50,987 nucleotides of DNA from Mycobacterium gordonae (GTDB lineage: Bacteria; Actinomycetota; Actinomycetes; Mycobacteriales; Mycobacteriaceae): positions 1-50,987 of the forward strand of contig NZ_LKTM01000293.1 of the NCBI RefSeq assembly GCF_001417955.2. Direction: 5' to 3'. Position numbers and translations under genes: made by a program. Positions 23,972 through 32,366 of the stretch are shown here, in pieces. Every line of letters starts with the position of its first letter. The first letter of the stretch is position 1. A model generated the notes under the pieces. That model searched no databases and was not told the origin of the DNA. It saw nothing but the letters and a program-made list of their open reading frames with translations.

Positions 23972-24030
23972 CGAGCAGACACAAAATCGCCCTTGGAGCG
24001 CACGCTCCGGGGTGATTTCGCGTCTGCTCG
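23972..24030. terminator. 59-base inverted repeat between erp and the PGRP amidase gene
   Basis: The left arm starts CGAGCAGACACAAAATCGCC and the right arm ends GGTGATTTCGCGTCTGCTCG. The two arms pair almost throughout, down to GGAGCG/CGCTCC around a two-base centre. I recall similar GAGCAGACGCAAAATC sequences between genes in other mycobacteria, so this may be a copy of a widespread intergenic element. By position, after erp and before the next gene's start, it may end the erp transcript. Confidence 0.65.
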
Positions 24031-24086
24031 TCGGAAAGGCCGTGTCGCCTCAGAAGAAACATCAGGCACACACGTAACATCGCCTG

Positions 24087-25700
24087 GTGTCCCGCGGTCG
24101 CGCACCCACGATGTTGCTCACCGCCGCCCTGGCGACGGTCGTCATCGTGTCATGGGTGCTGATGCGCCCGCCCGCCGCGAGCCACGTCCCGCCCCCGGCG
24201 CGCGACACTCAACTCGCCGAGCAGCCGCTGGTCGGCCTCGGTGGCGGCGTCACCGTCCGTGAACTGACCCAGGACACGCCGTTCTCGCTGGTCGCACTCA
24301 CCGGCGACCTGGCCGGCACGTCGGCCCGCGTGCGCGCCAAGAAGCCCGACGGGTCGTGGGGGCCGTGGTACCAGACCGAATACCAGACGTCCGCACCCAA
24401 CGGTGTGGCGGCGGAGCCGCGCAGTACCGACCCGGTGTTCGTCGGCACCACGACGGCGGTGGAAATCGCCGTCACCAGGCCGGTCGACGCCCCGGTGACG
24501 CAGGCGCCTCCGACTCCGTCGCACGCCGGTGATCTGGGCTACCGGCCGGCCACCAAGGAACAGCCGTTCGGCCAGAACATCAACGCGATCCTCATCTCGC
24601 CGCCGCAGGCGCCCGCGGAGACCCACTGGACGCCGCCGACCGGGGTCACCATGCCGGGCCAGGCGCCGCAGATCATCAGCCGGGCGGAGTGGGGTGCCGA
24701 CGAGTCGCTGCGCTGCGGCAGCCCGGAATACGACCGCAGTGTGCGGGCGGCGGTGATCCACCACACCGCGGGCAGCAACGACTACTCGCCGCTGGAGTCG
24801 GCCGGCATCGTCAAGGCGATCTACACCTACCACAGCAAGACCCTGGGCTGGTGCGACATCGCGTACAACGCCCTGGTCGACAAGTACGGACAGGTATTCG
24901 AAGGCAGCGCCGGCGGGCTCACCAAGCCGGTCGAGGCGTTCCACACCGGCGGATTCAACCGGGAGACCTGGGGCGTGGCCATGCTCGGCAACTTCGACGA
25001 CGTGGCGCCCACCCCGGTGCAGATCCGCACCGTCGGACGGCTGTTGGGGTGGCGTCTCGGGCTGGCCGAGGTCGACCCGAAGGGCATGGTGGAACTGGTC
25101 TCCGCCGGCAGCTCCTACACCACCTACCCGGGCGGCGCGATAGCCAAGTTGCCGACCATCTTCACCCACCGCGACGTCGGCAACACCGACTGCCCGGGCA
25201 ACGCCGCCTACGCGCTGATGGACGAGATCCGGGACATCGCAGCGCATTTCAACGACCCCCCGGAAGAGTTGATCAAGGCGCTGGAGGGCGGCGCGATCTA
25301 CGAGCACTGGCAGGCGATGGGCGGGATGACCAGCGTGCTGGGTGCCCCCACATCGCCGGAGGCCGACGGCGCAGACGGATCGCGATTCGTCACCTTCGCC
25401 AAGGGTGCCATGTACTGGTCGCCGGCCACCGGCGTGCAACCCATCACCGGCGCCATCTATGACGCCTGGGCGGCGCAGAGCTACGAGCACGGCCCGCTCG
25501 GGCTGCCGACCAGCGCGGAGATCCAGGAGCCGCTGCGGATCAGCCAGAACTTCGTGCACGGGACGCTGAACTTCGAACGGCTGACCGGCAACATGACCCA
25601 GGTTCTCGACGGTGTCACGACGCCACTCTCGACGCAGCCCCCCAGCGGCCCGAACGTGCCGCCGGAACACTTCTCGTTGCCGTCGCACCCGCCCAACTAG
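24087..25700 (+). CDS. Secreted PGRP-type N-acetylmuramoyl-L-alanine amidase with LGFP repeats
   Basis: The 537-residue protein has an N-terminal hydrophobic export segment (about 9-26). It is expected to cut the bond between muramic acid and the stem peptide in peptidoglycan, or to bind peptidoglycan. The PGRP domain (about 190-390) contains IISRAEWGADESLRC, AAVIHHTAG, GWCDIAYNALVDKYG and THRDVGNTDCPGN. Candidate Zn ligands are the first His of VIHHTAG, the His of THRDV and the Cys of DCPGN. Two or three LGFP-like repeats follow (GGMTSVLGAPTSPE, YEHGPLGLPTSAE), a module thought to hold proteins at the arabinogalactan. It corresponds to Rv3811. The next gene starts 9 bases after its stop, so the two may be co-transcribed. 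Confidence 0.92.
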   Translation: MSRGRAPTMLLTAALATVVIVSWVLMRPPAASHVPPPARDTQLAEQPLVGLGGGVTVRELTQDTPFSLVALTGDLAGTSARVRAKKPDGSWGPWYQTEYQTSAPNGVAAEPRSTDPVFVGTTTAVEIAVTRPVDAPVTQAPPTPSHAGDLGYRPATKEQPFGQNINAILISPPQAPAETHWTPPTGVTMPGQAPQIISRAEWGADESLRCGSPEYDRSVRAAVIHHTAGSNDYSPLESAGIVKAIYTYHSKTLGWCDIAYNALVDKYGQVFEGSAGGLTKPVEAFHTGGFNRETWGVAMLGNFDDVAPTPVQIRTVGRLLGWRLGLAEVDPKGMVELVSAGSSYTTYPGGAIAKLPTIFTHRDVGNTDCPGNAAYALMDEIRDIAAHFNDPPEELIKALEGGAIYEHWQAMGGMTSVLGAPTSPEADGADGSRFVTFAKGAMYWSPATGVQPITGAIYDAWAAQSYEHGPLGLPTSAEIQEPLRISQNFVHGTLNFERLTGNMTQVLDGVTTPLSTQPPSGPNVPPEHFSLPSHPPN

Positions 25701-25709
25701 TCTGCTGGG

Positions 25710-27740
25710 GTGCCCGAAACGCCCTATCTGAGGATCGATCTCGATCGGGTGCGCGACAATTTCCGGACGCTGCGGTCGGCGCTGCCGGATGCGAGCATCC
25801 GCTATGCGGTCAAGGCGAACCCCGCCGAACCCATCCTGCGACTGTTGGCCGCCGAGGGATCCGCTTTCGACGTCGCCTCGGTGGGCGAGGCCGATGCCTG
25901 CCTCGCCGCGGAGATCGACGGTGATCGGCTGGCATTCGGCAATACCGTCAAGAAACCGGAAGCGGTGGCGACAGCCTATGCGCGAGGGGTGCGACTGTTC
26001 GCCTTCGACACCGAACACGACCTTGCCGTACTGGCCGAACATGCGCCCGGAGCCGGGGTGGAATGCCGGATAGCCCCGGCGTTTCCATCGTCGGTGACTC
26101 CGTTCGGCCACAAATTCGGATGCGCTCCCGCCCATGCCGCCCAACTGCTCAACCGCGCCCGGTCCTGGGGTCTGGTCGCCGAGGGCGTCAGCTTTCACGT
26201 CGGCTCGCAGCAACTCGACGTCTCCGCGTGGGAACTTGGTATCGCGAGTGCCGCTTCGGTATTCGACGCGGTCGGCGGGCTGGCGACGGTCAACGCCGGC
26301 GGCGGTTTCCCCCTTCCGTACGCCGGCGCCGCACCGGATCTCCAGGTGGTCGCCGAGCTCATCTCATCGGCGATGAGTCGGCATTTCGGTTCGCAGCCAC
26401 CACGATTGGTCCTGGAACCGGGTCGGGTGATCGTCGGCTCCGCCGGCACCATTGCGTGCGAGGTGGTGGCCGTTCGGACCGGAACCGACGGTCGGCGCTG
26501 GGTGTACCTCGACGTCGGCCGCTACAGCGGTCTCGCCGAAACCGAGAACGAGTACATCCGTTACCGACTGCGGACCCGGCGCGACGGTGATGCGGTCGCA
26601 GACGCCGTGCTGGCCGGGCCGACGTGCGACGGTGACGACGTGCTGTATCAGCGCTGTGCGCTGCCGGTCACGCTGCGCGCGGGTGACGAGGTCGAGATCT
26701 GCGACACCGGCGCGTACACCGGAAGTTATGCCTCCGTCTGGTTCAACGGGTTCCCGCCGCTGCCAACGTATTTCGATCCGCGTTGCGGTCTGGGCCGCAC
26801 GATAGTGGAACCGCTGGCACCGGGGCTCACCCGGAACTGGACGCTGTCCGAGGTGATCTGTGACGTGCGAACCCCTTACCAGGAGCTGGTGATCGGCCGC
26901 ACCGAGCAGGGCATGGCGCTGTTCAGCGACGGCGAACGCCAGAGCACTGAGTTCAGTCAGCTGGTCTACCACGAAGCACTGCTGGTGCCCGCGTTGTTGC
27001 TCGCCGGTCACATCGAGCGGGTCCTGATCATCGGCTCCGGGGAGGGCGTGGTGAGTCAGATGGCCGTCGCCGCCGGCGCCACCCACGTCGACCACGTCGA
27101 CATCGATCGCGATGCGGTGCGGTTGTGCGCCGAGCACCTGCCCTACGGGTACTCCCCCGACGAATTGCGCAGGGCAGAAGAGGGACTCGGACCGATCACC
27201 ATGCATTACCGGGACGGTTGGGACTTCGTGGACCGGGCCACGACGCCCTACGACATCGTGGTGGTGGACCTGCCCGACGAGCGCTCGGAGCCCGCGCAGC
27301 ACAACCGCCTGTACGACACCGGCTTCCTGCGGAAGTGCCGCGAGATCGGTCGCGTGGTGGTCGACCAGGCGGGTTGCCCCACGCTGTGGCGTAATGCGAC
27401 GTTGCTTTCGTCCTGGCATCGATTCCACGAAACTTTCGACACCGTGGTCTATTTCGGCAGTGACGAGCACGAGTGGGCATTCCTGTCCGGGCTTCCGGAA
27501 TGCCTCGCCGACCCGGTGGCCATCATGACCGAACGGCTGCCCACCCTCACCTACCGCCCGCGCACCATCGACGGCACCTCGCTGATCGCGAATACCGTCC
27601 CGCCAAAGACACTGCGGGACAACGTATCAGCGCACACAAGCGGCGCGCTTGCCGATACCGCGCAGCATCCCGCGTTCCATCACGAAGTGCGGGATGTCGA
27701 AGAAGGCCATCCCGGCCACGCCCCCGGTGCCACGGGCTAG
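25710..27740 (+). CDS. Ornithine-decarboxylase-like / spermidine-synthase-like fusion
   Basis: This 676-residue protein joins two polyamine enzymes. Residues 1-370 are a fold-III PLP decarboxylase of the ornithine decarboxylase type. The PLP lysine is Lys35 in YAVKAN, with HVGSQ (163-167), GGGFP (197-201), EPGR (236-239), catalytic Cys306 in TCDGDD, GAY (334-336) and FNGF (345-348). Residues 385-625 are a spermidine-synthase-like aminopropyltransferase: YQELVIGRTEQGMALFSDG, LVYHEALLVP, the decarboxylated-AdoMet loop IGSGEG (441-446), DIDRDAV, and VVVDLPDE with Asp520/Asp523. The usual spermidine synthase DE-F-YHE reads TEFSQLVYHE. A single chain could turn ornithine to putrescine and then to spermidine. 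GTG start, weak ribosome-binding site, 9 bases after the PGRP gene. Its last 114 bases overlap the next convergent gene. Confidence 0.88.
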   Translation: MPETPYLRIDLDRVRDNFRTLRSALPDASIRYAVKANPAEPILRLLAAEGSAFDVASVGEADACLAAEIDGDRLAFGNTVKKPEAVATAYARGVRLFAFDTEHDLAVLAEHAPGAGVECRIAPAFPSSVTPFGHKFGCAPAHAAQLLNRARSWGLVAEGVSFHVGSQQLDVSAWELGIASAASVFDAVGGLATVNAGGGFPLPYAGAAPDLQVVAELISSAMSRHFGSQPPRLVLEPGRVIVGSAGTIACEVVAVRTGTDGRRWVYLDVGRYSGLAETENEYIRYRLRTRRDGDAVADAVLAGPTCDGDDVLYQRCALPVTLRAGDEVEICDTGAYTGSYASVWFNGFPPLPTYFDPRCGLGRTIVEPLAPGLTRNWTLSEVICDVRTPYQELVIGRTEQGMALFSDGERQSTEFSQLVYHEALLVPALLLAGHIERVLIIGSGEGVVSQMAVAAGATHVDHVDIDRDAVRLCAEHLPYGYSPDELRRAEEGLGPITMHYRDGWDFVDRATTPYDIVVVDLPDERSEPAQHNRLYDTGFLRKCREIGRVVVDQAGCPTLWRNATLLSSWHRFHETFDTVVYFGSDEHEWAFLSGLPECLADPVAIMTERLPTLTYRPRTIDGTSLIANTVPPKTLRDNVSAHTSGALADTAQHPAFHHEVRDVEEGHPGHAPGATG

Positions 27741-28259
27741 CAGGCGGGTGGCGCCATTCTGCGGGCGCAGATAGAACGCCCAGGACGCGACGGCCTTCTC
27801 GCCGCGCTGCACCCGCTCGAAGTCCGCACGCGACATCAACACCAGATGCGACTCGGGTTCCACCGCCGCGACCACTTGGCACCCGTTGCTGCCGTAGCGG
27901 CGGGCCAGCCAGACCGGGTCGCCGACTTTCACGTTCTGCCACTCCGGGTGGACGGTGTCGGCGTTGTGGATCCGGGTGCCCACCAGGCGTTCCAGCCAGT
28001 CGTAGCTGTAGAAGCCGCCGCGGTCCTCGCCGATCTGTGCCAGCCACGGCCAGATCGCCGCCGGCGGCGCGGCCACGGTGATCCCGCGGGTGGTGCGCAC
28101 GGCCCCCGGCTGGACGAGTTCGTCGCCGGGGAGTTCGGCAACGACTTCCTCGTCGGTGGCGCCCCAGTTGTACATCACCGGGCGGCCCAGCCAGTTGTAC
28201 AAGCCCGCGACGCCGCCCGCCGCCATCAGCGCGCCGAGCAGCGGCCTGCGGTTACCCAT
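27627..28259 (-). CDS. SRPBCC-like protein with N-terminal hydrophobic segment
   Basis: The 210-residue protein begins MGNRRPLLGALMAAGGVAGL, a probable membrane anchor or signal. It continues with a domain resembling the START/SRPBCC lipid-binding fold (GITVAAPPAAIWPWLAQIG, DRGGFYSYDWLERLVG, and a hydrophobic C-terminal helix). Proteins of this shape are common in actinobacteria and have no firm function; binding of a hydrophobic ligand is the usual guess. Its last 38 codons lie antisense to the 3' end of the decarboxylase/aminopropyltransferase fusion. The identity of the fold is inferred from motif spacing, not from a search. Confidence 0.75.
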   Translation of the reverse strand: MGNRRPLLGALMAAGGVAGLYNWLGRPVMYNWGATDEEVVAELPGDELVQPGAVRTTRGITVAAPPAAIWPWLAQIGEDRGGFYSYDWLERLVGTRIHNADTVHPEWQNVKVGDPVWLARRYGSNGCQVVAAVEPESHLVLMSRADFERVQRGEKAVASWAFYLRPQNGATRLLARGTGGVAGMAFFDIPHFVMERGMLRGIGKRAACVR

Positions 28260-28306
28260 GGATGCTGAGGCTAGTCACGCCCGCGGCAGCCGGGCAGAGG
28301 CTTAAG

Positions 28307-29326
28307 TCATCGGCGCCGGCTGGGCGGATGCCCGTTCCACCGGATGTGGGCGCGGGTGAAGGCGGCCGTTTCGGAGTATCCGAGCCGTTGTGCGGTCTCC
28401 TCGACGGTGAGCCCGGATTTCAAGAGTTCGCCGGCCAGTGCGGCGCGCACCTCGTCGAGCAGTGCGCGATAGCTGGTGCCTTCGCCGGCCAGCCGGCGGT
28501 GCAGGGTGCGCTCGGTGATACACAGCTCTTTCGCGACCGTCGTCATCGACGGAATCTCCGCCGAGTCCTGGATCAACCGGGTCCGGACGGTCGCCGAGAA
28601 CCCGCGCCGGGTGCGTCGCCGGTTCAGCAACTCTTCGCACTGGCGGATGCAGATCGCCGCCGTCTGCGCGTCGGCTGCCGGCATGCTCCGCTCGACGAGG
28701 TCGGACGGCAGGATCAGCGCGTTGCGCGGCCCGGTGCCGACGACGACGGTCAAGTTGTCCAACGTCACCGTGTCGACCGGCATTTCCAGGTCCGCCAACT
28801 CCATCCGCACCGTCACCGGCGTGGTGTTGGCCCCCAACAGCAGCGGCAGCAGCCGCAGCATGATCGCGAAATCGCGTTCGCTGACGAACCGCCGGATGTC
28901 CCGTGGAATCTGACTGTCGTCGAAGATGATGACGGCTTCGGGGGCGGTCACTTCGGGAGCTTCCAGGCACACATAGGAGTCCGCCAGGGCGGCGTAACGG
29001 CAGGCGACGTCGATGGCGTCACCGAAGGTGGGGCTGGCCATCAGCGCGTATCCGAAAATCCCGGTGTCGGCGAGGTTGTACTGCATCCCGGTTTCCATAC
29101 CCAGCCCCGGTTGGTCGCCGAGGCGGCCGATCAGGTTGCGGATCATCGTCAGCTCCTGGCTGGCGTAGATCTCGGTGGCCGGGTCCTGCAGTTGCTCCGC
29201 CGTCATTCCGGTTCCTGCCAGGCACACCGTCGGGTCGAGGCCACGCCGCCGGGCGGTTTCCAGAATGTGCCGGCCGGTTGCCGAGGACAGCGCGACGTCC
29301 CACATGGGGGCGACGGCGCCAGGCAT
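28307..29326 (-). CDS. AraC-family transcriptional regulator (VirS/OruR type)
   Basis: The 339-residue protein has a large N-terminal sensor domain (about 15-205) of the kind found in VirS-like regulators. The C-terminal AraC double helix-turn-helix (about 240-339) contains VAKELCITERTLHRRLAGEG and ETAQRLGYSETAAFTRA. I start at the ATG at 29326 (MPGAVAPMWDVAL); a second in-frame ATG at 29305 is possible. It is divergent from the P450 gene with only 72 bases between the two starts, the usual layout for a regulator controlling its neighbour. The inducer is unknown, but regulators of this type often respond to fatty acids, other hydrophobic molecules or amino acids. Confidence 0.88.
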   Translation of the reverse strand: MPGAVAPMWDVALSSATGRHILETARRRGLDPTVCLAGTGMTAEQLQDPATEIYASQELTMIRNLIGRLGDQPGLGMETGMQYNLADTGIFGYALMASPTFGDAIDVACRYAALADSYVCLEAPEVTAPEAVIIFDDSQIPRDIRRFVSERDFAIMLRLLPLLLGANTTPVTVRMELADLEMPVDTVTLDNLTVVVGTGPRNALILPSDLVERSMPAADAQTAAICIRQCEELLNRRRTRRGFSATVRTRLIQDSAEIPSMTTVAKELCITERTLHRRLAGEGTSYRALLDEVRAALAGELLKSGLTVEETAQRLGYSETAAFTRAHIRWNGHPPSRRR

Positions 29327-29398
29327 GCGTCCGAAAATATCAAATGTCTGTCTGGATCGGCCATTATCAGGCTGCGACCCGGGCTTTAGCGTCGTTGC

Positions 29399-30712
29399 AT
29401 GGCGACCGACTTGCTCCGGCCCGCACCACTGGCGCTCGTCTCGGCGGCCCGCAGTTCGGTGGCCGACCTGTGGCGTCCAGTCGCCACCGGGGGGTACCGG
29501 GATCTGCGCCGGCCCCGCCCCAACTCCGCCCCCGCCTCGATACCGCGCACGACGTTCGACCCCACACTCGTCCGCAACATCGCCGATCCCTTTCCCGACT
29601 ATCGGCGAATTCGGGAGCACCCCGTGGTGATCAACGAACGTCTCGGCGTCTGGATGTTGGGGCGCTACGACGATGTGCATTCCGCGGTCCGCGACAACGC
29701 CACCTTCACCTCGCGAGACGGCATCGCGCTGCGATCGTTCGTGGCGAACATGGTGGTCTTCACCGACCCGCCGGATCACACTCGGCTGCGCCACATCGTG
29801 GCACCCGTGTTCACCAAGCGTGCAGTCCAGGCGTGGACGACGGACATCCGCGCGCTGGCCGACGAGGCAATCGCGGGGCTCAGGCGAGGTGACGTCGTGG
29901 ATCTCGTTCCGGCGCTGACCATCCCGATGCCCATCAACGTCATCGCCAACATCCTGGGTATACCGCGGGATCAGTGGCCGGGGTTTCGCGCGGTGTCAGA
30001 GAAGTTCGCGCAGGTATTCGCCCCGCGGTCGCTGCCACAGATCGTGCGCATGATGGGCTCGGCGATGCAGGCCTACCTGCGACTGCGCAGTTTCTCCGAC
30101 ACCGAAATCCGGACGCGTGCAACAGAACCCGCTGATGACCTGCTAACTCGCCTGCAGGTGGCCGTTGCTGCGGGCGAACTCACCGATAATGAGGCGTTTC
30201 TCTATGTGCTCGTCCTGCTGGTGGCAGGCAACGAGACGACCACCAACCTGCTGGGCATGCTGCTGATCCGGCTCGCCGAGGACCCGGAGTTGTTCGCCGA
30301 ACTGAAGGCCGACCGCCGCCGTCTGTACGCAGCGGTCGAAGAGACGGCGCGGTGGGGTTCGCCGGTGCAGTGGGTGACCCGGACGGCTACCGCTGACTAC
30401 CCAGTCGGCGGCACGGTAATCCCCAAGGGCGCAAGGGCTTTGCTGTTCTACGGGGCGGCCAACCGGGATCCCGCCAAGTTCGGCGACCCGGACCGCTTCG
30501 ACATCCACCGCAACACCACCGGACATCTCGCGTTCGGGCACGGACTGCACTTCTGCCTGGGAGCTCATCTGGCGCGGCTCGAAACGGCCACGGCCATCGA
30601 TTGCCTCCTGGACGAGGTGGACGGATTGGAACTGGCCGGGCCCGTCAGGTGGAGCATCACGCCGTCGCTGCGAGGACCCGTTTCGGTGCCGGTGCGGCTG
30701 ACCCGCCGCTGA
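29399..30712 (+). CDS. Cytochrome P450
   Basis: The 437-residue soluble haem monooxygenase shows the I-helix oxygen-activation motif AGNETTT (276-282), the ExxR pair Glu315/Arg318, and the haem loop FGHGLHFCLG (379-388) with Cys386 as the haem thiolate. The length and DPPDHTRLR segment fit bacterial class I enzymes that receive electrons from a ferredoxin and its reductase, but neither is encoded nearby. The first 45 residues are unusually long and contain a repeated RRP-type basic patch. The adjacent divergent AraC regulator probably controls it. The CYP subfamily and substrate cannot be told from sequence alone. Confidence 0.92.
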   Translation: MATDLLRPAPLALVSAARSSVADLWRPVATGGYRDLRRPRPNSAPASIPRTTFDPTLVRNIADPFPDYRRIREHPVVINERLGVWMLGRYDDVHSAVRDNATFTSRDGIALRSFVANMVVFTDPPDHTRLRHIVAPVFTKRAVQAWTTDIRALADEAIAGLRRGDVVDLVPALTIPMPINVIANILGIPRDQWPGFRAVSEKFAQVFAPRSLPQIVRMMGSAMQAYLRLRSFSDTEIRTRATEPADDLLTRLQVAVAAGELTDNEAFLYVLVLLVAGNETTTNLLGMLLIRLAEDPELFAELKADRRRLYAAVEETARWGSPVQWVTRTATADYPVGGTVIPKGARALLFYGAANRDPAKFGDPDRFDIHRNTTGHLAFGHGLHFCLGAHLARLETATAIDCLLDEVDGLELAGPVRWSITPSLRGPVSVPVRLTRR

Positions 30713-30792
30713 GTTCGGCGAATCTCCCGCGCTCGGGCTTCGCCTGGGATTACGCTCGGATCGGCGGGGAAGTCATTCGAGGGGATTCGGCC

Positions 30793-32268
30793 ATGTCTTA
30801 CTTGGTCACTACGCCGGACTGGGTCACGGCTGCCGCCGAAGATCTGGCGGGTATCGGCTCGTCACTGCAGACGGCGACGACGACCGCAACGATGCCCACC
30901 ACCGGGATCGCGGCCGCCGCCGCAGACGAGGTTTCGGCGGCCATCGCGCAAGCGTTCGGCGGTTTCGGTCAGGAGTTTCAAGCCGTCAGCGCGCAGGTGT
31001 CCTCGTATCACGCCGACTTCCTGCGCCTGCTGAACGGTAGCGCGTCGGCGTACGTGAGCGCCGAAATAGCAAACGCTGCAGCCGTTCTCGGGAACGCGCC
31101 CAGCGCGGCCCCGGCCGTTCCGGGTGGCGCCTACGGGCAGCTCATCGCCAATACCACCGCCAACCTGCAAGCCCTCGGCAGCGCTTGGGCGGCGAACCCG
31201 TTCCCGTTCTTCCGCCAATTCCTGGCCAACCAAGTGGGCTATGCGCAGCAGATCGCGACTGCTGTCGCGAACATCCCCGCCAACCTGCCGAACCTGCCGG
31301 CGGCGATCGAAGCGGCTATCCAGCAGTTCGCGACCTTCCCCGCGGCGCAGTACATCCAGCAGTTCATCGCCACCCAGATCGGCTTCGCGCAGACATTCGT
31401 GACCTCTGCGGTGAACGGGATGGGCACGCTGGTGGCCGGTCTGCCGCGATTCGGCGCCGAAATGCAGGTCGCCTTCGGTGCGCTATTGGCCGGCGATTAC
31501 ACCGGTGCGGTATCCGACGTAGGGCTGGCGTTTGAACACCTCTTGGTGACCGGATTCGACCCCGGCCCGGTGACCGTCACCGCGAACCTACCCATCGGGT
31601 TCACCGCGACCCTGAGTCCGAAGGTGCTGGGCCCGCTCGGCGACTTTTTCACCATCATGAACCTGCCCAGCCAAGAGGCGCAGTTCCTGACCAACCTGAC
31701 CAGCCCACCGTTGCTGCGTCACATAGGGCAGAATTTCACCAACGTACTCAATACCCTGACATTGCCGAGCATTACGGCAATTCTCAACCAACCGCTGACC
31801 GCAACCGGAACGCTGAGCGCGTACTTCGGGTTGCCGCTGGTGTTCACCTATGCGGCGGCCGGTGCGCCGTTCTCAGCCCTGAACGCAATGGCGAGCAGCT
31901 TTCAGACCTTCGAAGGCGCTTTAGCGACAGGCGATTTCGTGGGGGCGGCCAGCACCCTCATCGATGCCCCCGCCAACATACTGAATGGATTCTTCAACGC
32001 GCACAGTACCGTTGACAGCGTGATCCAGGTCCCGACGAACCTTCCATTCGGGCTGCCCCCCCAGAGCGTGACAATCACACTGCATCTGCCGGTCGACGGA
32101 ATTCTCGTCGCACCACACCCGGTTACAGCCACGGTCGACCCCCATCTACCGGGCATCGTCAACCCGTTCGATGTCACCGTCTTCGGCACGCCATTCATGG
32201 GACTCGCGCCCTTGCTGGTGAACTACACGCCCCAGCAGCTGGCCCTGGCGATCAAACCCGCGGCATGA
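30793..32268 (+). CDS. PE-family protein with non-PGRS C-terminal domain
   Basis: The 491-residue protein starts with a PE domain (1-95): MSYLVTTPDWVTAAAEDLAG, IGSSLQTA, PTTGIAAAAADEVSAAIA, and the type VII secretion motif YxxxE at Tyr87-Glu91 (YVSAE). The usual Pro-Glu is Pro-Asp here. The remaining 400 residues are Ala/Leu/Phe/Asn-rich with segments such as DAPANILNGFFN that recur in long PE proteins; no Gly-Ala PGRS repeats are present. It is presumably exported by an ESX system, but no partner PPE gene is adjacent. M. tuberculosis has PE_PGRS62 (Rv3812) at about this point, so the position may be ancestral for a PE gene. Its start lies 80 bases after the P450 stop. Confidence 0.88.
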   Translation: MSYLVTTPDWVTAAAEDLAGIGSSLQTATTTATMPTTGIAAAAADEVSAAIAQAFGGFGQEFQAVSAQVSSYHADFLRLLNGSASAYVSAEIANAAAVLGNAPSAAPAVPGGAYGQLIANTTANLQALGSAWAANPFPFFRQFLANQVGYAQQIATAVANIPANLPNLPAAIEAAIQQFATFPAAQYIQQFIATQIGFAQTFVTSAVNGMGTLVAGLPRFGAEMQVAFGALLAGDYTGAVSDVGLAFEHLLVTGFDPGPVTVTANLPIGFTATLSPKVLGPLGDFFTIMNLPSQEAQFLTNLTSPPLLRHIGQNFTNVLNTLTLPSITAILNQPLTATGTLSAYFGLPLVFTYAAAGAPFSALNAMASSFQTFEGALATGDFVGAASTLIDAPANILNGFFNAHSTVDSVIQVPTNLPFGLPPQSVTITLHLPVDGILVAPHPVTATVDPHLPGIVNPFDVTVFGTPFMGLAPLLVNYTPQQLALAIKPAA

Positions 32269-32366
32269 CATCCCCTCGAATCTGATATCGCCCGCGGTAT
32301 CACATTTCCGAGCCATGTGCGCCCGGCTTCCAGGTACCAAAGTGGCTCCTGTGACAGGCCACCCGC

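Noticed and set aside
32269..32366. A small hairpin (GTGG...CCAC at 32342-32362) between convergent genes as a terminator
   Set aside because: The stem is broken by an unpaired CT and the inner dyad closes on a single base, so the fold is weak.
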